DNA of 48,549 bases from Rhodospirillales bacterium. Lineage in GTDB: Bacteria > Pseudomonadota > Alphaproteobacteria > Rhodospirillales > WMHbin7. Positions 35,349 through 43,205 of this stretch are shown piece after piece. Position 1 is the first letter of the stretch; the number at the start of each line of letters is the position of its first letter. The stretch is taken from positions 1 through 48,549 of the forward strand of contig JACRPC010000016.1 in NCBI GenBank assembly GCA_016214125.1, written 5' to 3'. Below the pieces are notes generated by a model, which searched no databases, was not told where the DNA came from, and saw only the letters and a list, made by a program, of their open reading frames with translations. A program made the translations under genes and the position numbers.

Positions 35349-35381
35349 AAAGGCTTGTCTTGCCCGTCCGACAAGCCTATA
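35349..35381 (+). promoter_or_regulatory. Promoter with inverted repeat, zinc-ribbon gene
   Basis: TTGTCT (35353-35358) and TATAAG (35376-35381) are spaced by 17 bases. Inverted repeat AGGCTTGTC (35349-35357) / GACAAGCCT (35368-35376) has nine perfect pairs and overlaps the whole promoter, so it is a candidate operator for a repressor, or a hairpin if transcription crosses it from upstream. Confidence 0.5.
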
Positions 35382-35412
35382 AGGGAGAAGGGGAACGAGC
35401 CAAAAAAGCCCG

Positions 35413-36366
35413 ATGATCATCACCTGTCCGAACTGCGCCGCCCGCTTCAACGTCGCCGACCAGGCTCTCGGGGCCGCAGGCAAGACCGTTCGTTGCGCGA
35501 AATGCGGTCATAAATGGCACCAGATGCCGGATGGGCAGACTCTGGACTCGCCCCCCCCTGCCGCCGCCCCCGCTCCCCGGCCCGCCCCCCGACCGGCCGC
35601 CGCCAAGCCCGCCGCAGCCGCCCGACCCGCTGCCGCCAAGCCAGCCCCCCGGCCGGTCGCCCGGCCTCGGCCGGCTCCGCCGATGGGCGACATTCCGATG
35701 GAGATGGCCCCTTCGGGCGCCGCCCCCGCCGCCTCGGTGCCCCAGCCGGCCGAGGAGGATTTCCCGATGCCGCCGGGTGAGGCCCCCTCGCCCAACGCCT
35801 TCCGCTCGACCGGCAACATGGTGACCGATTCGGCGCCGCCGACCGATAAATTCCTGGAAACCGCCGAGCCGGAACCGATCCCCTCCGGTTTCGCCAGCCC
35901 GCCCGAGCCGGGCGGCAAGAAGCGCAGCAACGCCCTGCTCTACACGCTTCTGGTGATCCTGGCCCTGATCGTCGGCATTCCCGCCGGGCTCTATTTCCTG
36001 CGCTACAAGGTGGTCGAGCTGCTGCCGATGACCGCCGAATACTACCAGATGCTCGATCTCGACACCGAAAACCTGGGCGCCGGCCTGAAGTTCCGCAACA
36101 TCGTCTCCGAGCGGGTGATCGAGAACAATGTCGAGCTCCTGGTGGTGCGCGGCCAGATCGCCAACATCACCGACAAGCCCAAAGAGGTCCCGCTCCTGCG
36201 TCTGGCGCTTTACGATTCCAACAACCAGATGATCCAGGACAAGGTGGGGCCGCCGCCGGAGAAGCAATTGGCGTCCAACGAAACCACCGGCTTCCGCGTG
36301 CAGATGGAAAATCCGTCGGCCAGCGCCCGGCGCTTCGAAATCACCTTCGCCCCCAAGGCCCAATAA
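35413..36366 (+). CDS. MJ0042 zinc-ribbon, DUF3426 membrane protein
   Basis: A 317-residue protein common in alphaproteobacteria. An N-terminal MJ0042-type zinc ribbon (C5/C8 and C28/C31) is followed by a long proline-alanine-rich linker (about 45-160), one membrane helix (LLYTLLVILALIVGIPAGLYFL) and a C-terminal DUF3426-like beta-rich domain with VRGQIANITDKPKEVPLL. The zinc ribbon should be cytoplasmic, the DUF3426 part periplasmic. Function unknown; the membrane helix and linker suggest an anchoring or regulatory role. Confidence 0.85.
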   Translation: MIITCPNCAARFNVADQALGAAGKTVRCAKCGHKWHQMPDGQTLDSPPPAAAPAPRPAPRPAAAKPAAAARPAAAKPAPRPVARPRPAPPMGDIPMEMAPSGAAPAASVPQPAEEDFPMPPGEAPSPNAFRSTGNMVTDSAPPTDKFLETAEPEPIPSGFASPPEPGGKKRSNALLYTLLVILALIVGIPAGLYFLRYKVVELLPMTAEYYQMLDLDTENLGAGLKFRNIVSERVIENNVELLVVRGQIANITDKPKEVPLLRLALYDSNNQMIQDKVGPPPEKQLASNETTGFRVQMENPSASARRFEITFAPKAQ

Positions 36367-36427
36367 GCGAAGCGCGCCCCCACGGGGCCATTTCCCTTCG
36401 TCGCGGGACGCTTGAACGAGGCCCGTC

Positions 36428-36456
36428 TTGCCGCTCATCATGCGGCGCGTTATTAT
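36428..36456 (+). promoter_or_regulatory. higB promoter, possibly leaderless
   Basis: TTGCCG (36428-36433) and TATTAT (36451-36456) are spaced by 17 bases. The ATG of higB at 36464 begins eight bases after the -10, so transcription probably starts at or just before the start codon, with no ribosome binding site visible. Confidence 0.5.
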
Positions 36457-36463
36457 GGACGGC

Positions 36464-36745
36464 ATGATCAAGAGCTTCGCTGACCGAGACGCTGAGTTGA
36501 TTTGGCGGGGGATCGGGTCGCGTCGGCTGCCGCACACAATCCAAGACGTCGCCCGGCGCAAGCTTCGCCTGATCGATGCAGCCCAACGGATCGAGACCTT
36601 GCGCATCCCACCCGGCAATCGGCTGGAGGCCTTGTCCGGGGACCGCAGGGGTCAGCGGAGCATCCGCATCAACGATCAATGGCGAGTTTGTTTCGTTTGG
36701 AAAGAGGGTGACGCCCATGACGTCGAAATCGTCGATTACCATTAA
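36464..36745 (+). CDS. higB: HigB-type toxin
   Basis: A 93-residue RelE-fold toxin of the HigB type: MIKSFADRDAELIWRG, RKLRLIDAAQRIETLRIPPGNRLEALSGDR, RINDQWRVCFVW and VEIVDYH are all family motifs. HigB cleaves mRNA on the ribosome; inferred here. The gene comes before higA, as is usual in this group, and overlaps it by 29 bases in a different frame. Upstream in-frame ATGs at 36428 and 36455 are disfavoured because they lie in the promoter. Confidence 0.92.
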   Translation: MIKSFADRDAELIWRGIGSRRLPHTIQDVARRKLRLIDAAQRIETLRIPPGNRLEALSGDRRGQRSIRINDQWRVCFVWKEGDAHDVEIVDYH

Positions 36746-37037
36746 GCGGCGCTTGAAGAACTGGCATCCGGGCGAAATCCTGTTGGAGGATTTCCTGAAA
36801 CCGATGGGCCTGAGCCAGTACGCGCTGGCCAAGGCCATCGGCGTGCCGGCCCAGCGCGTCGGTGAAATCGTCCATGCCAAACGCGCCGTTTCGCCCGACA
36901 CCGCGCTTAGGCTGGCCCGCTATTTCGGCATGGACGCGGCCTTCTGGCTCAACCTGCAAATGCGCTTCGACCTGGAAGAGGCCGAGCGTACCCTTTCCGC
37001 CCGCGTCAAAGCCGAAGTGATCCCAAGGGCGGCTTGA
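36717..37037 (+). CDS. higA: HigA-family antitoxin
   Basis: A 106-residue XRE antitoxin: HPGEILLEDFLKPMGLSQYALAKAIGVPAQRV, then VSPDTALRLARYFGMDAAFWLNLQMRFDLE, both typical of HigA addiction-module proteins. It starts inside higB, so translation is probably coupled, and should bind the higBA promoter through its helix-turn-helix. Confidence 0.92.
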   Translation: MTSKSSITIKRRLKNWHPGEILLEDFLKPMGLSQYALAKAIGVPAQRVGEIVHAKRAVSPDTALRLARYFGMDAAFWLNLQMRFDLEEAERTLSARVKAEVIPRAA

Positions 37038-37054
37038 GGAGCGAGGCGAACAGC

Positions 37055-37414
37055 ATGAAGCGCAAACGGTTGGCGGGTGCCGTCGCGCATCGGGCGCGCG
37101 AGGCAGCCGAATTGCGGGCCAAACCCGCCTTGGCGGCCGCCTATCTCAAGGAAGCGCTCGAAGCCTTGGCCAATCCCAAGGATCAGGCCGCCGGCCTGGT
37201 GGCGCTTCGCGCCATTGCCGAAGCGCATCCAGGCGGAATCGGCGCCATCGCCCGCGCCTCGGGCCTCAATCGAGAATCCCTCTATCGGGCGCTTTCGCCC
37301 AAAGGTAACCCGACGCTGCGGACCTTGCGGGCGGTGCTGTCCGGCGTCGGCATGCGCCTGTCGGTCGAGCCGCTCGAACCCCCGCGCCGCCCCAGCGCCA
37401 AACGGGCGGCGTGA
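37055..37414 (+). CDS. Second antitoxin-like HTH protein (HI1420 family)
   Basis: A 119-residue protein resembling the HI1420-type 'addiction module antidote': AAYLKEALEALANPKDQAAGLVALRAIAEAHPGGIGAIARASGLNRESLYRALSPKGNPTLRTLRAVLSGVGMRL, with the typical NRESLYRALS recognition helix. Its usual partner is an HI1419-type toxin, which is absent, while it follows higA by 17 bases on the same strand. A third gene in a HigBA locus is unusual. ATG at 37055 was preferred to a TTG at 37034. Confidence 0.75.
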   Translation: MKRKRLAGAVAHRAREAAELRAKPALAAAYLKEALEALANPKDQAAGLVALRAIAEAHPGGIGAIARASGLNRESLYRALSPKGNPTLRTLRAVLSGVGMRLSVEPLEPPRRPSAKRAA

Positions 37415-37427
37415 GGGAGACGGGAAC

Positions 37428-39800
37428 TCAAAACCTCCGCAACAATCGCTCGATATAATCGCGCTCGAGCGCCGGGCGGTGGGGTTCGCCGGCGCGCCGG
37501 CGCAATTCCTCGAGGATTTCGCGGGCCCGGCCGATCGCGTCGGGCGGCGGCACCTTGACCCGATCGTCATCGCCCGCTCCTTGGCCCGGCTGGCGGCCGA
37601 AGGGATCGGTTCCCGGCCCCTGGCGGCCCATTCGCCCACGCTGGCCCTGACCCAGCCCCAAGCCCAGGCCCTGGCCGAACTGCATGCCCATCTGGTTCAT
37701 CGCCTGGCCCAGCCCCTGGCCCAATTTTTCCAGGGCGCGCCGTTCGGGCGCCAGGGCCTGGCCGGGCGCGCCCCGGCCCAATTGGCCCTCGGCCTCGCGC
37801 ATGGCCCGTTCGGCCTCGCCCAGAGCCTCGGGAATCTCGCCCATCAGATCGCCCAATTGGCGCATCGCCTCGCCCAATTCCTTCCTGAGCTTGGCCTGCT
37901 CCTCGGCCAAATCCTGGGGCGAGCGCGGGTTGGCTTCCTGGCTGCGGCGCAGCGTGCGGTCGAGCAGTTCCTGCTGGGCGCGGCGCAGCCGATCGAGCGC
38001 CCGCCCCAGCTCGGCCGCCTGGCGCTGCTCGGCGCTCAAGGGGCCGGCGGGCCGCGCGCGCCTTAGCGCATCGAGATCACGGGCCAGCCGATCGAGCAAT
38101 TGGCGGGCCTGATCCCTAGCGCCCAAACGAGCTAAATCTTCCAGATCGCCCAACCGGTCACGCAAGGATTCGAGATCGAGCGTTTCGGCGTCGGGCGGCA
38201 GCATCATGGTTTCCGCCCCTTCGCGCGCCATCCGCCTGGCCATCTCGGCCAGGAATTCGTCCAAGGCGCGACGCAATTCGGCGGCCAGACGCTCGATCTC
38301 GTCGGCGGGGGCGTTCCGGTCGATGGCCTCGCGCAGCGCCCGCTCGGCGTCGGCCAAACGCAGTTCTGCCCCGCCCAGCGTGCCGTCCTCGATGCGCAAC
38401 GCCGATTGCCAAAGAAGCTCGGCCACCTCGGCCATCGCCTCGCCGCGCGCGTCGCGCAGCAGACGCCAGCGCGCCACCGACAGGGCCAGAAACGCCACCC
38501 GGTCGCCGCCGAAGCGATCGGGGCGCGAAAGGATGTCGAGCAGACCTTCGATGGCGGGGCGGCGCTCGCCCGAGGCCAGCAGCTCCTTGCGCAGCTTGGC
38601 CAACGCCGCCGCCACCGGATGGTTGAAGCGCCGCTCGGGCAGCACGAGTTCAATCGGCTCCGAAGAACCAAGCTGGCCGGCGCCGTCTTTGGCCAGAAGC
38701 GTCATCTCGACCGCCAGCCCCGCCCAGGAATGGGCCGCCAGATCAAGCGTGGCGGCGCTCTCGATCTTGGTTTCGCGCGGGCCCGGCTTGGCGAGCGAAA
38801 ATTCCTGGGCCTCGGCCCCGCCGGGGCGGCGAATTACCGCCAGCAGTTCGACGACGCCGTAATCGTCGGCGGCCTTGAAGGCGATGCGCAGCCGTCCCTT
38901 GCCGCCATCGTCGGGCGGCTTGGCGAAGGCGACGGAGGGTGGCTGGTCGGCCACGAGACGGATGGGATAACGGGCCAGCACCCGCCGGCCCAGCGCGGCG
39001 ATCAGCTCGCTTCCCTCCTCGATCACCCCTTCGGCGCGGTGACTGGCGCCGCCCAGGGGGGAAAAGGCCAGGCGCTTATCGGCGATGCGAAGGTCCGGCT
39101 TGCCTTCGACCCCATGCAGAACCGCCAGCACCGCGCTGCCCACCGGCACCGCCAGGGGCGGATCGCCGGGTTGGGGCAGGCGCTCGCGGGCGATGGGGGC
39201 CAGGCCGGTATAGGCGGGCGGCGTGATCCAGAGCGAAAGGGCGAATTCCGCCCCCACGACGCCGAATTCGGGCGCCAGCGCCCGGGCCAGACGCTCGGGC
39301 GCCGCCGGCCCGCCGATGCCCAGCCCAAGGGCCAGCGCCAGCACCACCAGAGCGCGGATTCCCCAAGGGTCGATCCGGACCATGCCGGGCCGGGGCCAAT
39401 CGAGGCGCAGGCGGGCAAACAGCGCCCGGCGGCGGACTTCGTTGCGGACCCACAATTCGCGGGCCAAGGGATCGTCGGCGCCGGCCGCCAGCCGGTCGTC
39501 GGCCTCGGACAGGGGGCGGTGGGCAAGGCCGCTATCGGTTTCCAGCCGTCGCGCCGCCGCCTGGGCCAGGGGGCGTCGGAAATTCCGCCAGCCCCAGCCC
39601 AGCGCCGCCAAAAGCGCCAAGCCGAACAGGCCCAAAATCAGGCTGTGCGCCAGGCCGGACAGCGCGGCGAAGAGATCGGCCAGGGCCAGGGCGACGAACA
39701 GGCCCAGCACCCCCACAACCGGCCACACGAGCGGCCACAGGCGCTCCCACAGAAGCGCCAGCCAAGCAAGGGCAAGAAGCCCCTTAGGGCCCCGGCTCAT
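37428..39800 (-). CDS. TIGR02302/DUF4175 family membrane protein
   Basis: A 790-residue alphaproteobacterial membrane protein. Two hydrophobic segments lie near the N-terminus (about 5-30 and 45-65) and a third near 130-150; the long rest is periplasmic or cytoplasmic and ends with a charged coiled-coil-like region (about 570-700) and a Gln/Gly-rich stretch (MGMQFGQGLGLGLGQ). Function is unknown; the family is genetically linked with lysA, as here. The start at 39800 overlaps the lysA end by 17 bases. Confidence 0.8.
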   Translation of the reverse strand: MSRGPKGLLALAWLALLWERLWPLVWPVVGVLGLFVALALADLFAALSGLAHSLILGLFGLALLAALGWGWRNFRRPLAQAAARRLETDSGLAHRPLSEADDRLAAGADDPLARELWVRNEVRRRALFARLRLDWPRPGMVRIDPWGIRALVVLALALGLGIGGPAAPERLARALAPEFGVVGAEFALSLWITPPAYTGLAPIARERLPQPGDPPLAVPVGSAVLAVLHGVEGKPDLRIADKRLAFSPLGGASHRAEGVIEEGSELIAALGRRVLARYPIRLVADQPPSVAFAKPPDDGGKGRLRIAFKAADDYGVVELLAVIRRPGGAEAQEFSLAKPGPRETKIESAATLDLAAHSWAGLAVEMTLLAKDGAGQLGSSEPIELVLPERRFNHPVAAALAKLRKELLASGERRPAIEGLLDILSRPDRFGGDRVAFLALSVARWRLLRDARGEAMAEVAELLWQSALRIEDGTLGGAELRLADAERALREAIDRNAPADEIERLAAELRRALDEFLAEMARRMAREGAETMMLPPDAETLDLESLRDRLGDLEDLARLGARDQARQLLDRLARDLDALRRARPAGPLSAEQRQAAELGRALDRLRRAQQELLDRTLRRSQEANPRSPQDLAEEQAKLRKELGEAMRQLGDLMGEIPEALGEAERAMREAEGQLGRGAPGQALAPERRALEKLGQGLGQAMNQMGMQFGQGLGLGLGQGQRGRMGRQGPGTDPFGRQPGQGAGDDDRVKVPPPDAIGRAREILEELRRRAGEPHRPALERDYIERLLRRF

Positions 39801-41067
39801 CGAGCCAACGGGGCCGCATCTGGCGGGCCAGCATTTCGTCGAGGCTGGGGCGCGGCCGTGTGAGCGCGTAATCGCCGCCCCGCACCAGCACTTCGGGCAC
39901 CAGGGGGCGGCCGTTGTATTCGCTGGCCATGCTGGCGCCATAGGCGCCGGCGGTGCCGATCGCCACCAGATCGCCCTCGGCCAGGGCGGGCAGCAGCCGT
40001 TGGCGGGCGAAGGTGTCGCTGGTCTCGCAGATCGGCCCCACCACGTCGATCGCCCGCCTGGGCGCGCCGGGTCGGGGTTCCAGAACCGGGCGGATGTCGT
40101 GATAGGCGTCGTAAAGGGCCGGGCGCATCAGATCGTTCATCCCGGCATCGAGAATGAGGAAGCTTTTGGTCGCCCCCTCCTTCACCCGGATCACCCGCGA
40201 GACCAGGATGCCGGCGTTGCCGACCAAGAGGCGGCCCGGCTCGAAGGACAGATCGAGATCGAGATCGCCCAGCGTGCGCCGGATCATCGTTCCGTAATCG
40301 GCGGGAAGCGGCGGGGTCTCGTTCTTGGCGGGCTCGTAGGGCACGCCCAGCCCGCCGCCCAGATCGAGCCTTCGGACCTCGATCCCCTCGCCTTTCAGGA
40401 GCGCCACCAGATCGCGCAGCCGAAGGAACGCCGCCTCGAAGGGCGCCAGACTGGTGAGCTGTGAGCCGATATGGACCGCCAGGCCGACGAACTCGATTCC
40501 GGCCAGAGCCTTGGCGCGCCTGGCGATCGCCGGCGCCCGCGCCCATTCGATGCCGAACTTGTTTTCCTTGGTGCCGGTGGTGATCTTGACGTGGGTGCCG
40601 GCATCGATATCGGGATTGACCCGCAGCGCCACCGGGGCGCGGCGACCAAGATCGCGGGCAAGCTGGGCGATGCGGTCGAGTTCGGGTTCCGATTCGACAT
40701 TGATCTGGTAGATGCCGGTGGCGATCGCCATCCGCAATTCGTCGTCGGTTTTGCCGACCCCGGAAAAGACGATGAGACGGGCCGGCACGCCGGCGGCCAG
40801 CGCCAGGCGCAGCTCGCCGCCCGACACGACGTCGGCCCCGGCGCCCAGACGCGCCAGGGTGGCGATCACCCCCAAACTGGCGTTGGCCTTGAGGGCGAAA
40901 TGAATCTGGGGCTTGAGGCCGGCCAAGGCTTCGGCCAGCACCCGGTAATGGCGCTCCAGCGTCGCCGAGGCGTAGACATAGACCGGCGTTCCCGCCGCCT
41001 CGGCGATGGCCGGGATCGGCACCTCTTCGCAATGAAGCACGCCGTTCCGGTAGGCGAAATGATCCAT
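39784..41067 (-). CDS. lysA: Diaminopimelate decarboxylase
   Basis: A 427-residue PLP enzyme that makes L-lysine from meso-DAP. It has the PLP lysine K60 in HFALKANAS, the HIGSQL motif, DLGGGLGVPY, EPGRLLVGNAG and the C-terminal GPICETSDTF with the active-site cysteine, and GAYGASMASEYN. Fold type III as the decarboxylase at 20.8 kb but a different family. The start ATG overlaps the lptM stop by one base. Confidence 0.96.
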   Translation of the reverse strand: MDHFAYRNGVLHCEEVPIPAIAEAAGTPVYVYASATLERHYRVLAEALAGLKPQIHFALKANASLGVIATLARLGAGADVVSGGELRLALAAGVPARLIVFSGVGKTDDELRMAIATGIYQINVESEPELDRIAQLARDLGRRAPVALRVNPDIDAGTHVKITTGTKENKFGIEWARAPAIARRAKALAGIEFVGLAVHIGSQLTSLAPFEAAFLRLRDLVALLKGEGIEVRRLDLGGGLGVPYEPAKNETPPLPADYGTMIRRTLGDLDLDLSFEPGRLLVGNAGILVSRVIRVKEGATKSFLILDAGMNDLMRPALYDAYHDIRPVLEPRPGAPRRAIDVVGPICETSDTFARQRLLPALAEGDLVAIGTAGAYGASMASEYNGRPLVPEVLVRGGDYALTRPRPSLDEMLARQMRPRWLDEPGP

Positions 41068-41192
41068 CAACGCCTCGGATATTCCTGCGGGAACGTACTG
41101 CCTTCGGGTGCCTCCAGCCGGCCGCGCTTGCCGCAGGCGGACAGGGACGCCAGAAGCGCGCCCAGCACCATAAGTACGATCAGACGCTTCAT
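41067..41192 (-). CDS. lptM: LptM-like small lipoprotein
   Basis: A 41-residue lipoprotein with signal [20 protein letters not shown], lipobox LSAC with Cys20, then [21 protein letters not shown]. LptM helps LptD disulfide maturation in Escherichia coli; this small lipoprotein is regularly found between argH and lysA. Its start overlaps argH by four bases and its stop overlaps lysA by one, so the three are translationally coupled. Role is inferred from family and position. Confidence 0.8.
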   Translation of the reverse strand: MKRLIVLMVLGALLASLSACGKRGRLEAPEGSTFPQEYPRR

Positions 41193-42637
41193 CCCATGCC
41201 CCTCTTGCGAAGCCGCAGGGCGGCTGCCGTCACCGCCTTGCGGACATTGGCGGGCGCCGTGCCGCCGAAACTGGTGCGGCTTTGCACCGAGCGCCGGACC
41301 CCCAGCACCCGATGGACCTCGGCGGTGATGCCGGGTTCGACGACGCGCAGTTCGGCAAGCGAAAGCTCCTCGATCCCCAGGCCGCGGGCCTCGGCCAGGC
41401 GGACGATCCGCCCGGTGACATGATGGGCCTGGCGGAAGGGCATTCCCAGCTTGCGCACCAGCCAATCGGCCAGATCGGTGGCGGTGGCGTGGCCGGCGCC
41501 GGCCGCCTCGCGCATCCTTGTCTCGTTGACGGCGAGATCGGCGACCATGCCGGTCATCGCCGCCAAGCCAAGCTCAAGCGTGTCGGCGGCCTCGAAGACC
41601 GGCTCCTTGTCGTCCTGCATGTCCTTGCCATAGGCGAGCGGCAGGCCCTTCATGACGATCAGGAGCGCGTTAAGCGCGCCGATCACCCGGCCCGATTTGG
41701 CGCGCACCAGTTCGGCGGCGTCGGGGTTGCGCTTCTGCGGCATGATCGAGCTGCCGGTGGTAAAGGCGTCGGACAGCGCGACGAAGCCGAATTGCGGCGT
41801 CGTCCACAGCACCAATTCCTCGGCCAGGCGCGACAGATGGACGGCGGCGATGGCGGCCGCGGCCAGGAATTCGAGGGCAAAATCGCGATCCGAGACCGCA
41901 TCCAGGGAATTGGCCATCGGCCGCTCGAAGCCCAAGGCCTTGGCGGTGGCGTGGCGGTCGATCGGAAAGGAGGTGCCGGCCAAGGCCGCCGCGCCCAGGG
42001 GCGATTCGTTCAAGCGCTTGCGCGCGTCGGCGAAACGGCCGCGGTCGCGTTCGGCCATCTCGACATAGGCCAGCAGGTGATGGCCGAAAGTGACCGGCTG
42101 CGCCGATTGCAGATGGGTGAAGCCCGGCATCACGGTGGCGGCGTGCTCGCCCGCCCGCGCCAAAAGCGCCGCCTGGAAGGCAGCCAGGCCGCGATCGGCG
42201 CGATCGATGGCGTCGCGCACCCAAAGCCGGAAATCGGTGGCCACCTGATCGTTGCGCGAGCGTGCCGTGTGCAGCCGCCCAGCCTTGGCGCCGATCTTCT
42301 CGGCCAGCCGGGCCTCGATGTTCATGTGGATGTCTTCCAGTTCGGTCTTGAACGGGAAGCGACCGGCCTCGATCTCGGTCTTGATGGCGTCCAGCCCCTT
42401 GGCGATCGCCCGCGCGTCGGCCTTGGCGATGATTCCCTGGCGGGCCAGCATGGCGCAATGGGCCTTGGACGCCGCGATGTCCTGGGCGTAGAGTCGGCGG
42501 TCGAAGCTGATCGAGGCGTTGATGGCCGCCATCACCGCCGACGGGCCGGCGGCGAAACGCCCGCCCCAGATCGCGCTGGCTTTGGCGCCGGTCTTGCCCT
42601 TGGCCTTGGCGCCCTTGGTTACGTTCGGAGACGGCAT
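41189..42637 (-). CDS. argH: Argininosuccinate lyase
   Basis: A 482-residue member of the fumarase/aspartase superfamily that splits argininosuccinate into arginine and fumarate. It has [39 protein letters not shown] and the signature [12 protein letters not shown] with the mobile catalytic serine loop. The first 28 residues ([19 protein letters not shown]...) are a lysine-rich extension before the usual start. ATG at 42637 overlaps the start codon of the divergent TlpA-like gene, so no intergenic space exists; the argH promoter must lie inside that gene. Confidence 0.95.
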   Translation of the reverse strand: MPSPNVTKGAKAKGKTGAKASAIWGGRFAAGPSAVMAAINASISFDRRLYAQDIAASKAHCAMLARQGIIAKADARAIAKGLDAIKTEIEAGRFPFKTELEDIHMNIEARLAEKIGAKAGRLHTARSRNDQVATDFRLWVRDAIDRADRGLAAFQAALLARAGEHAATVMPGFTHLQSAQPVTFGHHLLAYVEMAERDRGRFADARKRLNESPLGAAALAGTSFPIDRHATAKALGFERPMANSLDAVSDRDFALEFLAAAAIAAVHLSRLAEELVLWTTPQFGFVALSDAFTTGSSIMPQKRNPDAAELVRAKSGRVIGALNALLIVMKGLPLAYGKDMQDDKEPVFEAADTLELGLAAMTGMVADLAVNETRMREAAGAGHATATDLADWLVRKLGMPFRQAHHVTGRIVRLAEARGLGIEELSLAELRVVEPGITAEVHRVLGVRRSVQSRTSFGGTAPANVRKAVTAAALRLRKRGMG

Positions 42638-43205
42638 GCGAAAAAACCTTGGTTTCCTGATGGCGATCCTGACCGGAGGCCTCATTTTAGCCGAACCGGC
42701 CCCCGCTTTCGACAGCCGAAGCTACACCGTTCCGGTCGGGCTCGAAAGCCTGCAAAGAGCCAAGACTCCCCAACCGGCGCCGCAAGTGCCCTTCACCGAT
42801 CCCTCGGGCGCACCGGTCACTCTGGCCCGCTTCAAGGGCAAGACGGTGGTGCTGAATTTCTGGTCGACCACCACCGCCCCCAGCGTCAGGGAGCTGCCCT
42901 CGCTTAACAAGCTTCAGGAGACCGCCGCCGGTCGGGGCGTCGAGGTGGTGACGGTCGCCGTCGAGCAGAACGGCCCGGCGCCGGTGAAGGCCTTCCTGGC
43001 CCGCCAGGAGCTGAAAAGGCTTAAGGCCTTTACCGACCGGGGCGCGCTGGCCCGCGCCATGGGCGTTCGCGGCCTACCCACCACCGCCATCATCGACCCC
43101 CAGGGCCGCGAGGTCGCACGCCTTGAGGGCGCCGGCCAATGGGATTCGCCCGAGGCCCTGTCGCTGATCCTGCAGGCCAGCCCGGGGAGTTCGAAAGGCC
43201 TGTGA
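42636..43205 (+). CDS. TlpA-like thioredoxin-fold protein without cysteines
   Basis: A 189-residue exported protein with a signal peptide (residues 1-24, ending AFDSR) and a thioredoxin fold of the TlpA/ResA type: [26 protein letters not shown], then the active-site region where Cys-x-x-Cys is replaced by T80-A-P-S83, and the cis-proline loop GLPTTAII. No cysteine occurs in the whole protein, so redox chemistry is not possible; a binding or chaperone role is more likely. GGAG lies five bases before the ATG. It is followed by uvrB with a four-base overlap (GTGA). Confidence 0.8.
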   Translation: MRKNLGFLMAILTGGLILAEPAPAFDSRSYTVPVGLESLQRAKTPQPAPQVPFTDPSGAPVTLARFKGKTVVLNFWSTTTAPSVRELPSLNKLQETAAGRGVEVVTVAVEQNGPAPVKAFLARQELKRLKAFTDRGALARAMGVRGLPTTAIIDPQGREVARLEGAGQWDSPEALSLILQASPGSSKGL

